64,000 nucleotides of DNA from Microtetraspora sp. NBRC 13810. GTDB taxonomy: Bacteria > Actinomycetota > Actinomycetes > Streptosporangiales > Streptosporangiaceae. Of this stretch, positions 8,879-16,266 are shown in pieces; position 1 is the first letter of the stretch, and every line of letters begins with the position of its first letter. Below the pieces are notes generated by a model, which did not search any database, was not told the DNA's origin, and saw only the letters and a list, made by a program, of their open reading frames with translations. The position numbers and the translations under genes were made by a program. The stretch is taken from contig NZ_BSRQ01000015.1 in assembly GCF_030268685.1 (NCBI RefSeq), forward strand, positions 62,001 to 126,000, written 5' to 3'.

Positions 8879-9034
8879 ATGGAATCCGGCACAACGGCCG
8901 TCGTCGCCGTGTTCGGCGTCGATGTGCCTGTGGAGGCGGTGGCGGCAGCGTGCGCGGCCATCAGCCGGCACGACGTGCCCTATCCGGCCTTCTCCCGCGC
9001 CCAGCAGCTGCCTACCGGCAGGCCGCACGACTGA
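8879..9034 (+). CDS. Possible 51-residue hypothetical protein or gene fragment
   Basis: An ATG frame coding for a short Ala/Val-rich protein (ESGTTAVVAVFGVDVPVEAV, then RHDVPYPAFSRAQQLP). Codon third positions are mostly G or C and the composition is protein-like, unlike the other frames in this gap. No family is recognised and there is no strong ribosome binding site. It may be a remnant of a longer gene. Confidence 0.25.
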   Translation: MESGTTAVVAVFGVDVPVEAVAAACAAISRHDVPYPAFSRAQQLPTGRPHD

Positions 9035-9121
9035 CGGACCTGTTGACCGCCTGGCCCGCTACCGGCTCCCCTTGCCGCGGTGGTGGCCCGACACCTCTCG
9101 CCTGCGGTCAGCGTGCCTGCT

Positions 9122-9157
9122 GGCGGACACGGCGGACACAGCGGACACGGCGGGCAC
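9122..9157. repeat. Four tandem copies of a 9-bp unit
   Basis: The unit GGCGGACAC occurs twice, followed by AGCGGACAC and GGCGGGCAC. A 9-bp period keeps the frame, which would read Ala-Asp-Thr repeats, but no surrounding coding frame is convincing. It lies about 95 bp before the MNIO gene. Confidence 0.7.
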
Positions 9158-9250
9158 GCTTCACTGAGTGTTGGCTCGTTCGGGGGATGGGGGAGGAGCG
9201 GCGGGGGGCACTGTCCAAGACGGCGCGTCGGGCGGTTGTCGGGAGGGCGG

Positions 9251-10111
9251 ATGGGGTCCAGGCTGCGCGAGCTGGGATCCGGGTTGGGTTACCGGGCCGA
9301 GCTGGCCGGGGTGGTCGGCGAGCACGCCGGCCGGATCGACTGGCTGGAGGTCATCACCGAGCATTACCTGTTCGCCCCGGCGGACCTGCGGGAGGAGCTG
9401 GGCGAGCTGGCCGGGCGGTTCCCGGTCGTGCCGCACGGGGTGGAGATGTCGATCGGCTCGGCGGGCGAGGTGGACGGGGTCTACCTGGACGCGCTGGCGG
9501 CCCTGGTGGACGAGATCGACGCCCCCTGGTTCAGCGACCACCTGTGCTTCACCCGTACCGAGGACGTGCTGCTCGGCCTCCTCGCCCCGCTGCCCCGCAC
9601 CCGGGACGTGGCACGCGAGCTCGGCCGCAAGGCGCGACGCGTGCAGGACGCGGTGGGCAGGCCGTTCCTGCTGGAGAACATCACTTACTACGTCGACCTC
9701 GCCACCCCGCTCACCGAGGCGCAGTTCATCGCCGAGGTGATGGAACACTGCGACTGCCACCTGCTGCTCGACCTGGCCAACCTGGACATCAACGCGCGCA
9801 ACCACGGCTTCGACCCGCTCGGCTTCCTGGACGTCATCCCGGTCGAGCGCGTGGCGCAGGTGCACCTGGCCGGCGGGATCGACGGCGTGGCCGGGGAGAT
9901 GTCCCTGGACAGCCACGGCGCGGCGGTGCCGGAACGGGTGTGGGAACTGCTGGACGAGTTGCTGAGCCGCACCGCCGTACCGGCGACGCTGATCGAGCGG
10001 GACCAGAACTTCCCCGACGACCCGGCCGAGTTGCTCGCCGACCTCGACCGCGCCCGCGCCCGGCTGCGCCGTCCGCTCGCACGGGACGGGGTGGCCGATG
10101 GGCGTGCGTGA
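9251..10111 (+). CDS. DUF692-family multinuclear non-heme iron oxidase (MNIO), RiPP-modifying
   Basis: A 286-residue TIM-barrel-type protein of the DUF692/MNIO family. Family-typical stretches are GLGYR, IDWLEVITEHYL, VPHGVEMSIGS, WFSDHLCFT, LLENITYYVD, LLLDLANLDINA, VHLAGGID and SLDSHG; the conserved Glu, His and Asp residues in these are the expected iron ligands. Known members (MbnB, TglH, ChrH) oxidise cysteine or other residues of ribosomal peptides together with a partner protein. The ATG at 9251 follows GGGAGGG. It overlaps the partner gene by 14 bp and heads a four-gene cluster that ends with a Cys-rich small peptide. Seen: family and context. Inferred: that the peptide is its substrate. 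Confidence 0.85.
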   Translation: MGSRLRELGSGLGYRAELAGVVGEHAGRIDWLEVITEHYLFAPADLREELGELAGRFPVVPHGVEMSIGSAGEVDGVYLDALAALVDEIDAPWFSDHLCFTRTEDVLLGLLAPLPRTRDVARELGRKARRVQDAVGRPFLLENITYYVDLATPLTEAQFIAEVMEHCDCHLLLDLANLDINARNHGFDPLGFLDVIPVERVAQVHLAGGIDGVAGEMSLDSHGAAVPERVWELLDELLSRTAVPATLIERDQNFPDDPAELLADLDRARARLRRPLARDGVADGRA

Positions 10112-10934
10112 GGCGTTGTCCGGGGTGCTGACCCGCGCGGAGGACCTGGCGATGCTGCGCGAGAACCCGGCCGCGCTGCGACGGCGGTACGGGCTGACCG
10201 AGGCGGAGCTGGCCATGCTGGCCGGCGCCCCGCTCACCGGCTTCCACGTCACCAGGCAGAACGTGCGCCGCAAACTGGCCCGCAAGATCACGTCCTATCT
10301 GCCCGCCACGGTCGCCGAGCTGGAGGCGTCGCACCCGGCGCTGCTGGCCGGCTTCCTGGCCGCGACGGTACGGCGTCCGCAGCCGGGGGAGGGCGTGACC
10401 GGCTCGTGGGAGGCCGAGCGTCTGGTCGCCTGGATCGACGGCCGGGTGTCCGCCTCGCTGTCCGACTTCGCCCGCTACGAGCTGGCCAGGGTCTCGCTCA
10501 CGACCGACCGCCGGGCCGCCGGCGCCGCCAGGGCCGCCAGGGACACGGGGCCCCCTGACACGGGGGCCGGTGGGGCGGGGCGGCTGCGGGTGTCGGCGGC
10601 GGTGCGGGTGGCGGTCTTCGACCACGACGTGACCGTCGGCGGGCCGCCGGGGCTGCTGCCGCTCCGGTACACATCCGTCCTGTTGAAACGCGGCTGGGGC
10701 ACGCCCGCCGTACGGGCCTTCCGGGTCGGCGAGGGGACCGTGTCCCTGCTCGCCCGCTGCGACGGCTCCCGCGACGCCGCGCAGGTGGTCGCGGCGGCCG
10801 GCGGCGACCGCGGCCAGACCGCCGCCATGCTCGACCGGCTCATCGCGGCCCGCGTCGTCCTGGCCACGACCGGAGAGGAGGACCGGTGCGAATCTGTGCG
10901 ATCGTCAAATACCCACCCATCCAGGGTGGGATAA
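10098..10934 (+). CDS. MNIO partner protein with a C-terminal PqqD/RRE-like region
   Basis: A 278-residue protein whose start overlaps the end of the MNIO gene. The N-terminal part is helical (LRENPAALRRRYGLTEAELA, RKLARKITSYLPATVAELEA) and sits where MNIOs usually have their leader-binding partner. After a Gly/Ala-rich linker, residues about 195-262 (AFRVGEGTVSLLARCDGSRD, AAMLDRLIAARVVL) resemble a PqqD-like peptide-recognition fold. The last 15 residues overlap the glycosyltransferase gene by 49 bp. The probable role is to deliver the precursor leader to the MNIO. I cannot place the N-terminal domain in a named family with certainty. Confidence 0.65.
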   Translation: MGVREALSGVLTRAEDLAMLRENPAALRRRYGLTEAELAMLAGAPLTGFHVTRQNVRRKLARKITSYLPATVAELEASHPALLAGFLAATVRRPQPGEGVTGSWEAERLVAWIDGRVSASLSDFARYELARVSLTTDRRAAGAARAARDTGPPDTGAGGAGRLRVSAAVRVAVFDHDVTVGGPPGLLPLRYTSVLLKRGWGTPAVRAFRVGEGTVSLLARCDGSRDAAQVVAAAGGDRGQTAAMLDRLIAARVVLATTGEEDRCESVRSSNTHPSRVG

Positions 10935-12691
10935 GCGCGCTGTCCTACTGGACGGTGCACGGGCTCGCCCAGGCGGGCCACCAGGTGACCGTGGTCACCA
11001 ACGCCGAGGAGGTCGAGGACGACTTCCGGATGCTGCTGACCGCCGCGGACCGCGCCCTGCTGGAGGCCGACTATCCGGGCGGCGGCGCCGTACGGCTGGC
11101 CGCCACCCGGCGACCGGCGCCGGCGCACGTGCCCTACTCCCCGCTCTACGTGACCAAGCTGGCCGCGCTCGCCACCGACGAGATCCGGCGCGGCGGCTGC
11201 GACCTCATCTACGCCCACTACCTGGAGCCCTACGGGCTGGCGGCGCACCTCGCCTCGTCGTGGACGGGGGTGCCGCACGTGCTGCGGCACGCGGGCAGCG
11301 ACCGCGTCCGCCTGCTGGGCGAGCCGGAGCTGTCGGCCGCCTACCGGGAGATCCTGCGCCGCGCGGACGCGGTCGCCGGGCAGCCGTGCTCGGTGTCCGG
11401 GTTCGGGGCCGTCGCCGAGCCCGTCGCGCCGCGGGCCGGCCGGTTCGTGCCGTCCTGCTGGCAGACCGCGGCCCGGCTGGACGTGAACACGCTGATCGCC
11501 GGGTTGGCCGAGCACCCGTGGGTGACGAACACCGCGCCGCTGCCCGCCGGGCCGCCGGTCATCGCGGTCTACGGCAAGCTGGGCGAGACGAAGGGCTCGT
11601 TCGACCTGCTCGCGGCGCTCGCGGAGGTGCACGACGCCGGAAGGCGGTTCAGCCTGCTGGTGATGGGCGGCGGCTGGCGGCGGGAGGCGTTCGCCGAGGC
11701 GGTCGAACGGCACGGGCTCGGCCCGGTGACCTGGACGCTGCCGTTCCTGCCGCACTGGCGGGTGCCCGGGTTCCTGCGCCGGGCGGACGCGGTGTGCGTG
11801 CTGGAACGCGACTTCCCGGTGGCCGCCCATATGCCGGCCCTGCCCGCCGAGGTCCTCGCCGCCGGCACCTGCCTGATCGTCTCGGAGGAGGTCGCCGCCA
11901 AGCAGCGGCCCGCCCTGCGCGACGGCGTCAACGCCCTGGTGGTGGCCGACCCCAGGGACACCGCCGCGCTGGCCGCCGTGGTGACCCGGGTCCTCGACGA
12001 CCTGCAAGCCGCCCGGCGGATCGGCGCGGCCGGGCGGCAGAGCCTCGGCACGTACGGCGAGCGGGAACTCGGCGAGGCGACCGCCGCCCTGCTGAGCCGC
12101 GTCCTTTCCCGCCGCCCGGCGCCCGGCGGCGCGGCCCTGCTCACCGAGCACATGCCCGCGACCACCCGGCTCGCCTGCGAGGTCGACCCGCCGGTGGTGA
12201 CGGCCGACCCGCAGGACGTCTACCAGGCCGCCTGCGAGCTGGTCACCTGGATCGACAAGCGCCGTGACGAGCTGCCGTGCGGCGCGGCCGAGATCGCCCG
12301 CTACGAACGCGACCGGCTGTGGCTGCGCCTGGACCTGGAGGCCGCCGGCGGCGAGCGGATGTTCCCGCGCCGCCCGGCCGGCGGCCATCCGGTGCGCAGC
12401 GGTCTGCTGCGGCTGCGCGAGTACCGCAGCGACATCGACGCCGCCGCGGCCGACCTGTCCTACGGCATCCCGGTCCGCCCGCACCCGGGCACCGCGGACC
12501 GTTTCCTGTTCCACAAGCTGCCCAACCTGCTCGGCCAGGTGGTCAGGATCAACTCCGCCACCGCCCGTCTCATCGAGTCGTGCGACGGCCGTACCCCCCT
12601 CACGGTCATCGCCACCGCGCTCCGCGCCGACCTCGACGTGGTCACCGACATGGCGCGGGACCTGGCCCGGCAACGGGTCATCGACATGTGA
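10886..12691 (+). CDS. GT4 glycosyltransferase fused to a C-terminal PqqD-like peptide-recognition domain
   Basis: A 601-residue protein starting at a GTG behind GGAGGACC. The first about 410 residues are a GT-B glycosyltransferase of the GT4 type: N-terminal Gly-rich loop (YPPIQGGISALSYW), YGKLGETKGSFDLLAAL, and the nucleotide-sugar site around MPALPAEVLAAGTCLIVSEE. The last about 75 residues (LLGQVVRINSATARLIESC, then LRADLDVVTDMARDLARQRV) have the PqqD pattern used by RiPP enzymes to bind leader peptides. A glycosyltransferase carrying its own recognition domain, next to an MNIO and a small peptide gene, suggests glycosylation of the peptide. Sugar and target residue are unknown. Confidence 0.8.
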   Translation: MRICAIVKYPPIQGGISALSYWTVHGLAQAGHQVTVVTNAEEVEDDFRMLLTAADRALLEADYPGGGAVRLAATRRPAPAHVPYSPLYVTKLAALATDEIRRGGCDLIYAHYLEPYGLAAHLASSWTGVPHVLRHAGSDRVRLLGEPELSAAYREILRRADAVAGQPCSVSGFGAVAEPVAPRAGRFVPSCWQTAARLDVNTLIAGLAEHPWVTNTAPLPAGPPVIAVYGKLGETKGSFDLLAALAEVHDAGRRFSLLVMGGGWRREAFAEAVERHGLGPVTWTLPFLPHWRVPGFLRRADAVCVLERDFPVAAHMPALPAEVLAAGTCLIVSEEVAAKQRPALRDGVNALVVADPRDTAALAAVVTRVLDDLQAARRIGAAGRQSLGTYGERELGEATAALLSRVLSRRPAPGGAALLTEHMPATTRLACEVDPPVVTADPQDVYQAACELVTWIDKRRDELPCGAAEIARYERDRLWLRLDLEAAGGERMFPRRPAGGHPVRSGLLRLREYRSDIDAAAADLSYGIPVRPHPGTADRFLFHKLPNLLGQVVRINSATARLIESCDGRTPLTVIATALRADLDVVTDMARDLARQRVIDM

Positions 12692-12732
12692 CCACGGCTG
12701 AGCGCAGCCGGGGTCGCCCAGGGGAGAGGAAG

Positions 12733-12894
12733 ATGATGAAGACATCCGCGCCGGTCGCCGTGACCGCCGCCGAGGACGTGGCACCCACGGCCGAGTGGGA
12801 GTCGCTGTTCATGTTCGAGCCCGTCGCCGAGGACGGCCTCGCCCACCCGATGGACCAGCACGCCCACTGCCTCAACTGCCAAGCCTGCTGGTAG
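12733..12894 (+). CDS. Candidate RiPP precursor peptide with Cys-rich C-terminal core
   Basis: A 53-residue peptide starting MMKTSAPVAV, with an acidic helix-prone leader (TAAEDVAPTAEWESLFMFEP) and the C-terminal tail DQHAHCLNCQACW. All three cysteines lie in the last eight residues as C-x2-C-x2-C-W. A GGGGAGAGGAAG ribosome binding site precedes the tandem ATGs at 12733/12736, and the gene is 41 bp after the glycosyltransferase. Size, leader/core division and position after two enzymes with recognition domains support a substrate role. A metal-binding peptide without modification is the alternative. Confidence 0.8.
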   Translation: MMKTSAPVAVTAAEDVAPTAEWESLFMFEPVAEDGLAHPMDQHAHCLNCQACW

Positions 12895-12905
12895 CGCCGG
12901 CCACC

Positions 12906-12931
12906 CGGGTGGGGCCGTCGCGCCCCACCCG
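12906..12931 (+). terminator. Hairpin after the RiPP precursor gene
   Basis: A perfect 10-bp stem (CGGGTGGGGC / GCCCCACCCG) with a 6-nt loop begins 12 bp after the precursor stop and is followed by a short pyrimidine run. It fits a transcription terminator closing the cluster. Confidence 0.75.
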
Positions 12932-13095
12932 CCTTTCCCGCCCAGGCTCACCGGCCCGCGTCCGCCGCGGGCGGAGTGACCGGGAAGTGACCACGACGTC
13001 ACCGGCTCACAGCAGTCTGTGAGCGCGGCGGACGGAACGCCGTGAGGTGACGTCGGACCGGGGCCTCGGAGGCTCCGCACAGGGAAAGAGACAAC

Positions 13096-13437
13096 GTGAA
13101 CGCATCGAGCAAGTCGCGCCGCTCCGGCCGGAAGACCGTGACCACCCTCGCCGCCGCGGCCGTCTGCCTGGGACTCGGCCTCACGGGGGCGGTCGCGGCC
13201 TCGGCCGAGGCGCAGCCTCCCGGCCTGGACCGGTTGCACGCATACTGCCAGCACAAGGGGCATCTGAACTCGGTGGCGACCAACCCCAGGTCGGTGTGGA
13301 GCTGGCGGTGCATCGGGCACCGGGGCGAGCACCACGGCATCGACATGAACGACGCCTGCCGCTGGCACACCAACGGCAGGCTGACCAGGGCCTCCTTCCA
13401 CAACGAGAGGGACGCCTTCTCCTGGTACTGCTACTGA
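13096..13437 (+). CDS. Small secreted four-cysteine protein
   Basis: A 113-residue protein with a signal peptide (Arg/Lys-rich start, then TLAAAAVCLGLGLTGAVAAS, cleavage near ASA-EA). The mature part has four cysteines (AYCQHKG, WRCIGHRG, DACRWH, WYCY) and many aromatic residues. The arrangement resembles small C-terminal lectin- or enzyme-associated domains of actinobacterial exoproteins, here standing alone. The GTG at 13096 has a GGAAAGAG site upstream. It has its own transcription unit after the RiPP terminator; a functional link to the cluster is not shown. Confidence 0.7.
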   Translation: MNASSKSRRSGRKTVTTLAAAAVCLGLGLTGAVAASAEAQPPGLDRLHAYCQHKGHLNSVATNPRSVWSWRCIGHRGEHHGIDMNDACRWHTNGRLTRASFHNERDAFSWYCY

Positions 13438-13507
13438 TCACCGGGGTCCGGTGGCGCGCGGCGGCGATCCCGCCCGCGCCACCGCCGGGCCCGCTGGTGC
13501 CGGGGGC

Positions 13508-14371
13508 TCAGGCGATCGGGTAGACGAAGGCGTTTCCGCCGTTCTGCGGGCCGCCGCTGACCAGGGCCAGGGCGGTGGAGGTGGAGTAGACCGAGCCGCC
13601 GCTGTCGCCGGGCGCGGCGTAGGCGGTGGTCTGGGCGAGGCCGTAGACCGGGCCGTCGCCGTAGTTCACCGTGACGTCGAGCGCGGTGACGGTGCCGCAG
13701 GTGGTGCCCGAGGTGGCGCCGGTCTTGCACACGCTCTGGTTGAGCGTCGGCCGGGCCTGCGCGGTGATCTGCTGGATGCTGCCGTCGGCCTGGCGGACGG
13801 CGGCCGGGGCCTCCCAGTCCGCCGCCCTGGTGATGAAGGCGATGTCCCTGCCGGGGTATTCGTGGGAGGTGATCTCGCCCAGCCGCACGCCGCCGAGATC
13901 CCAGGTCTGGGAGAACTTCTGGCAGTGCCCGGCGGTCAGCGTGCGCGGCTGGCCGTCCACGACGAGGTTGAAGCCGGTGGTGCAGTAGGCGTTTCCGCCG
14001 TCGATCCGCTGGCCGCCGTGCACCACCTGCTGGGTGGCGAGGCGGGGGGCGGAACGGCCGCCGACGTAGGCGGTGACGGGGGCGGAGACGGTGTGGGTCT
14101 CGACGAGCCCGCTGCGGCCGGTGCCGATGAACGCCTTGGTGGCCGGGTCGGACGCGCCCTCCAGCACGGCGACGTGCACCTTGCCGGTCTTCTCGTCGAC
14201 ATACCAGTACTGGGCGGCGCCGGCCTTGCCCTGTGCGGCGAGGTTGTCGAGTTGCTGCTTCAGCTGGTCCAGCTCCGGGTTGGCGGCGGCGGACACGGCG
14301 GGAGCGAAGCCGAGGGCGACGGCCATGACAACGGTCATGACGACCGCGGACGGCAGTCGGCGAGGACGCAT
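13508..14371 (-). CDS. Secreted S1-family serine protease (streptogrisin/alpha-lytic type)
   Basis: A 287-residue precursor with a signal peptide (VVMTVVMAVALGFAPAVSA), a short pro-like segment (about 29-105) and a chymotrypsin-fold domain. The catalytic triad is visible as His in LTAGHC, Asp in GRDIAFI and Ser in APGDSGGSVYS. Four cysteines probably form two disulfides (C in AYCTTG/GHCQ and SVCKTG/TTCGT). It is expected to be an extracellular endopeptidase. The ATG at 14371 has AGGAG upstream. It is convergent with the small secreted protein gene. Confidence 0.9.
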   Translation of the reverse strand: MRPRRLPSAVVMTVVMAVALGFAPAVSAAANPELDQLKQQLDNLAAQGKAGAAQYWYVDEKTGKVHVAVLEGASDPATKAFIGTGRSGLVETHTVSAPVTAYVGGRSAPRLATQQVVHGGQRIDGGNAYCTTGFNLVVDGQPRTLTAGHCQKFSQTWDLGGVRLGEITSHEYPGRDIAFITRAADWEAPAAVRQADGSIQQITAQARPTLNQSVCKTGATSGTTCGTVTALDVTVNYGDGPVYGLAQTTAYAAPGDSGGSVYSTSTALALVSGGPQNGGNAFVYPIA

Positions 14372-14545
14372 GGGGGCTCCTGAAGAACACGATAATGACG
14401 GAGAGTAGATTATCCATCACTCTGTGTCTTCAAACGGTCCGCGCCCGGGTGATCCGCAACTCCCAAGGTCATGAACGACAAAAGGGACATTCCGCGCATC
14501 GCCCGGCGCGGCAGCCATCACCGGCTCGCCTGAGGTTAAGGGGGG

Positions 14546-14944
14546 TCAGTCCCGCTGGGCGGTCTGCCGGATGGGGAGCGGTTCGTCCGCGTACGCGAGG
14601 TGGGGGTCGTCGGAGTAGACGGTGAGACTCCGGTCCAGGCCGGTGACGTGCAGCAGCTTGGCCATCCGCGGGCGCAGCCCGGTCAGGCCGAAGCGCATCC
14701 CGTGCGACCTGGCGTGCCGCTGGATCCCGACGAGCACGGCCAGCCCGCCGGCGTCGACGAACGACACCCTGGACAGGTCGCAGACGAGCAGGCCGTCGCT
14801 GTCGCGCAGCGCCCGCCGTAGGCGCTCGCGCAGCTCGGGGCTGGTGAAGATGTCGATCTCGCCGTCCAGGCGGACCACGGTGGCGGTGGGCGGGATCGTG
14901 CGGGGGCCCGCTCTGAGCGGGGTCCGGTCGCGGTGGGAGATCAT
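14546..14944 (-). CDS. STAS-domain anti-sigma factor antagonist
   Basis: A 132-residue STAS protein (VVRLDGEIDIFTSPELRERL) with the phosphorylatable serine region LSRVSFVDAGGLAVLVG, typical of RsbV/SpoIIAA-type antagonists that free stress sigma factors by binding anti-sigma kinases. Its ATG overlaps the stop of the DUF5994 gene (ATGA), so the two are translationally coupled. The upstream SigB-like promoter suggests positive feedback on a stress sigma factor. Confidence 0.85.
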   Translation of the reverse strand: MISHRDRTPLRAGPRTIPPTATVVRLDGEIDIFTSPELRERLRRALRDSDGLLVCDLSRVSFVDAGGLAVLVGIQRHARSHGMRFGLTGLRPRMAKLLHVTGLDRSLTVYSDDPHLAYADEPLPIRQTAQRD

Positions 14945-15441
14945 GATGCTCCGACAAGGGGCTCGGTCATGCCGTACGGCCTCGGCGTGTTCGCCGGCCG
15001 GAGATCGGTGACACCGGGGATGACCACGAGCAGGATGACGTCCTCCGCGCCCGCCAGGGTCAGCTTGATCAGCCGTGGGTCCAGGTCGCGGAACCAGTCC
15101 ACCTGGATCCGGCGGCCACGGGCGGAGATGTGCCGGGGGAGGTCGTCCCAGGCGTCCAGGTGAAGGGACACCCGCAGGGTGATCCCGCCCAGCCACTCGT
15201 CGATCATGGAGATCAGGCCGGGCAACTCCGCGGCGGCGTCACGGGAATAGGGCCACCAGGCCCCGTCTGGGACGTCGGGCCGGCTCGGCCCGGGGAAGAG
15301 AACGAAACGCACCGCCTTCGCGTTCACCGGCGGGGCGCCCGCGCCGCGACACGGCACGAAAGCGGAAAGAATTTTCGGCGTCATGACGATCGCCAGACCT
15401 GACCCGGATCTCTCATGGGGATCCGAAGGGTTGTCCATCAC
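14941..15441 (-). CDS. DUF5994 family protein
   Basis: A protein of up to 166 residues with the DUF5994 signature DGAWWPYSRDAAAELPGLI, a central beta-rich part (GRRIQVDWFRDLDP, LTLAGAEDVILLVVIP) and no membrane segment. The function is unknown. The start is uncertain: GTG at 15441, ATG at 15438, or ATG at 15384 just before TPKILSAF. It is coupled by an ATGA overlap to the STAS gene, so it probably belongs to the same stress-signalling unit. Confidence 0.7.
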   Translation of the reverse strand: MMDNPSDPHERSGSGLAIVMTPKILSAFVPCRGAGAPPVNAKAVRFVLFPGPSRPDVPDGAWWPYSRDAAAELPGLISMIDEWLGGITLRVSLHLDAWDDLPRHISARGRRIQVDWFRDLDPRLIKLTLAGAEDVILLVVIPGVTDLRPANTPRPYGMTEPLVGAS

Positions 15442-15501
15442 CTCGGGCGACGCCGACCGAATGCCAACGTACGGGTAGTCCTCAGCAAGTTACTCGCCCC
15501 C

Positions 15502-15525
15502 TACCCGTGCATGGTGACGCGAAAC
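15502..15525 (-). promoter_or_regulatory. SigB-like promoter of the DUF5994-STAS unit
   Basis: On the minus strand GTTT and GGGTA are separated by 15 bases, matching the GTTT-N14/15-GGGTA pattern of actinobacterial SigB/SigF promoters. It lies about 60 bp upstream of the outermost start of the DUF5994 gene, at the right distance and orientation. Confidence 0.55.
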
Positions 15526-15609
15526 CCGGCCGGCCGCTCAAGGCGCCGTCGGCCGGGGCAGGTGTGGCAGGCGGGCCGGTCAAGACCGCCCGCCGCCCGT
15601 TTACCTGTA

Positions 15610-15642
15610 GCCTTGAGCCGGCCATGCGGGCCGGCTCAAGGC
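15610..15642 (-). terminator. Terminator of the cold-shock gene
   Basis: A perfect 14-bp inverted repeat (GCCTTGAGCCGGCC / GGCCGGCTCAAGGC) with a 5-nt loop lies 10 bp beyond the csp stop. There is no clear U-run, as is common for strong GC-rich terminators in actinobacteria. It could also stop antisense reading. Confidence 0.8.
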
Positions 15643-15652
15643 GAGGGCCGCA

Positions 15653-15856
15653 TCAAACGGGAACGATGTTCTCGGCCTGCGGGCCCTTCTGGCCCTGAGT
15701 GATGTCGAAGGACACCTTCTGGCCTTCCCGAAGCTCGCGGTAGCCCTGAGCGGCGATGTTGGAGTAGTGGGCGAAGACGTCGGCGCCACCGTCATCCTGC
15801 TGGATGAAGCCGAAGCCCTTTTCCGAGTTGAACCACTTCACGGTTCCAGTAGCCAT
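15653..15856 (-). CDS. cspA: Cold-shock protein (CspA family)
   Basis: A 67-residue single OB-fold cold-shock domain starting [18 protein letters not shown], with RNP1 (KGFGFI) and RNP2-like (DVFAHYSNI) RNA-binding motifs. It is an RNA chaperone acting on cytoplasmic mRNA. The ATG at 15856 has a GAAGGAG site. A long upstream gap with a stable hairpin suggests a structured leader, as in other csp genes. Confidence 0.95.
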   Translation of the reverse strand: MATGTVKWFNSEKGFGFIQQDDGGADVFAHYSNIAAQGYRELREGQKVSFDITQGQKGPQAENIVPV

Positions 15857-16266
15857 GTCAATCTCCTTCGATAGGGGGGCATAACCGGTATTCGTACTGC
15901 ACGAATGCCGCGTTGCCGCAATGACCCATCCGGAGATGACCGGTAAACGAAAATGCACCTGATGGTCACGTCCCGTCAGGTGCACATAAAGTTTCATGGG
16001 TACCACAACTGCAACTGCGAGCAGCGTAGCATGTACCCCCCGACGGTGGGCAAGCGGGCTGGTCGGTGCCGCGGGCCCCCTCGCTGAGATGTCCGGCTTA
16101 ACGGAAAAGTGTGACCATACCGCCCGTATGCCTGTCCGAAAATCCTTGGGCGGCGGCTGACGAGCCCGTTAACGATCTGGTAAGTAGCGGATCCCCTATG
16201 TGGTGACTTGCGGCCAAATGCATCAATAAATGGCGCTATCTAGCACAAGTACGGCGGCCTGCCGGG
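15857..16266. other. 410-bp gap: csp leader and promoter region, otherwise featureless
   Basis: No coding frame is convincing. The part next to csp holds the hairpin at 15954-15984. The distal part (about 16085-16255) is noticeably lower in GC than the surroundings and separates csp from the downstream end of the SMR gene. I see no other defined site. Confidence 0.5.
15954..15984 (-). promoter_or_regulatory. Hairpin in the csp upstream region
   Basis: TGCACCTGA and TCAGGTGCA form a perfect 9-bp repeat that extends inward by a G-T and two G-C pairs. It lies about 100 bp before the csp start. If it is transcribed, it would be a leader structure that could respond to temperature; otherwise it may be an operator. 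Confidence 0.5.

Larger units (their letters stand above)
8496..9250. other. 755-bp region without a convincing gene
   Basis: This stretch separates the leftward thioredoxin unit from the rightward MNIO cluster and should hold the promoters of both. All longer frames have frameshifted-looking composition rich in Arg, Ser and Pro. It contains one short plausible frame (8879-9034) and a 9-bp tandem repeat (9122-9157), listed separately. Confidence 0.6.

Noticed and set aside
8718-9167. 149-residue plus frame before the MNIO gene
   Set aside because: Ser/Pro/Arg/Cys-rich with no family match; its end is the 9-bp tandem repeat.
10475-12784. 769-residue minus-strand frame opposite the glycosyltransferase
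   Set aside because: Low-complexity antisense shadow; the plus-strand protein has clear GT4 and PqqD-like motifs.
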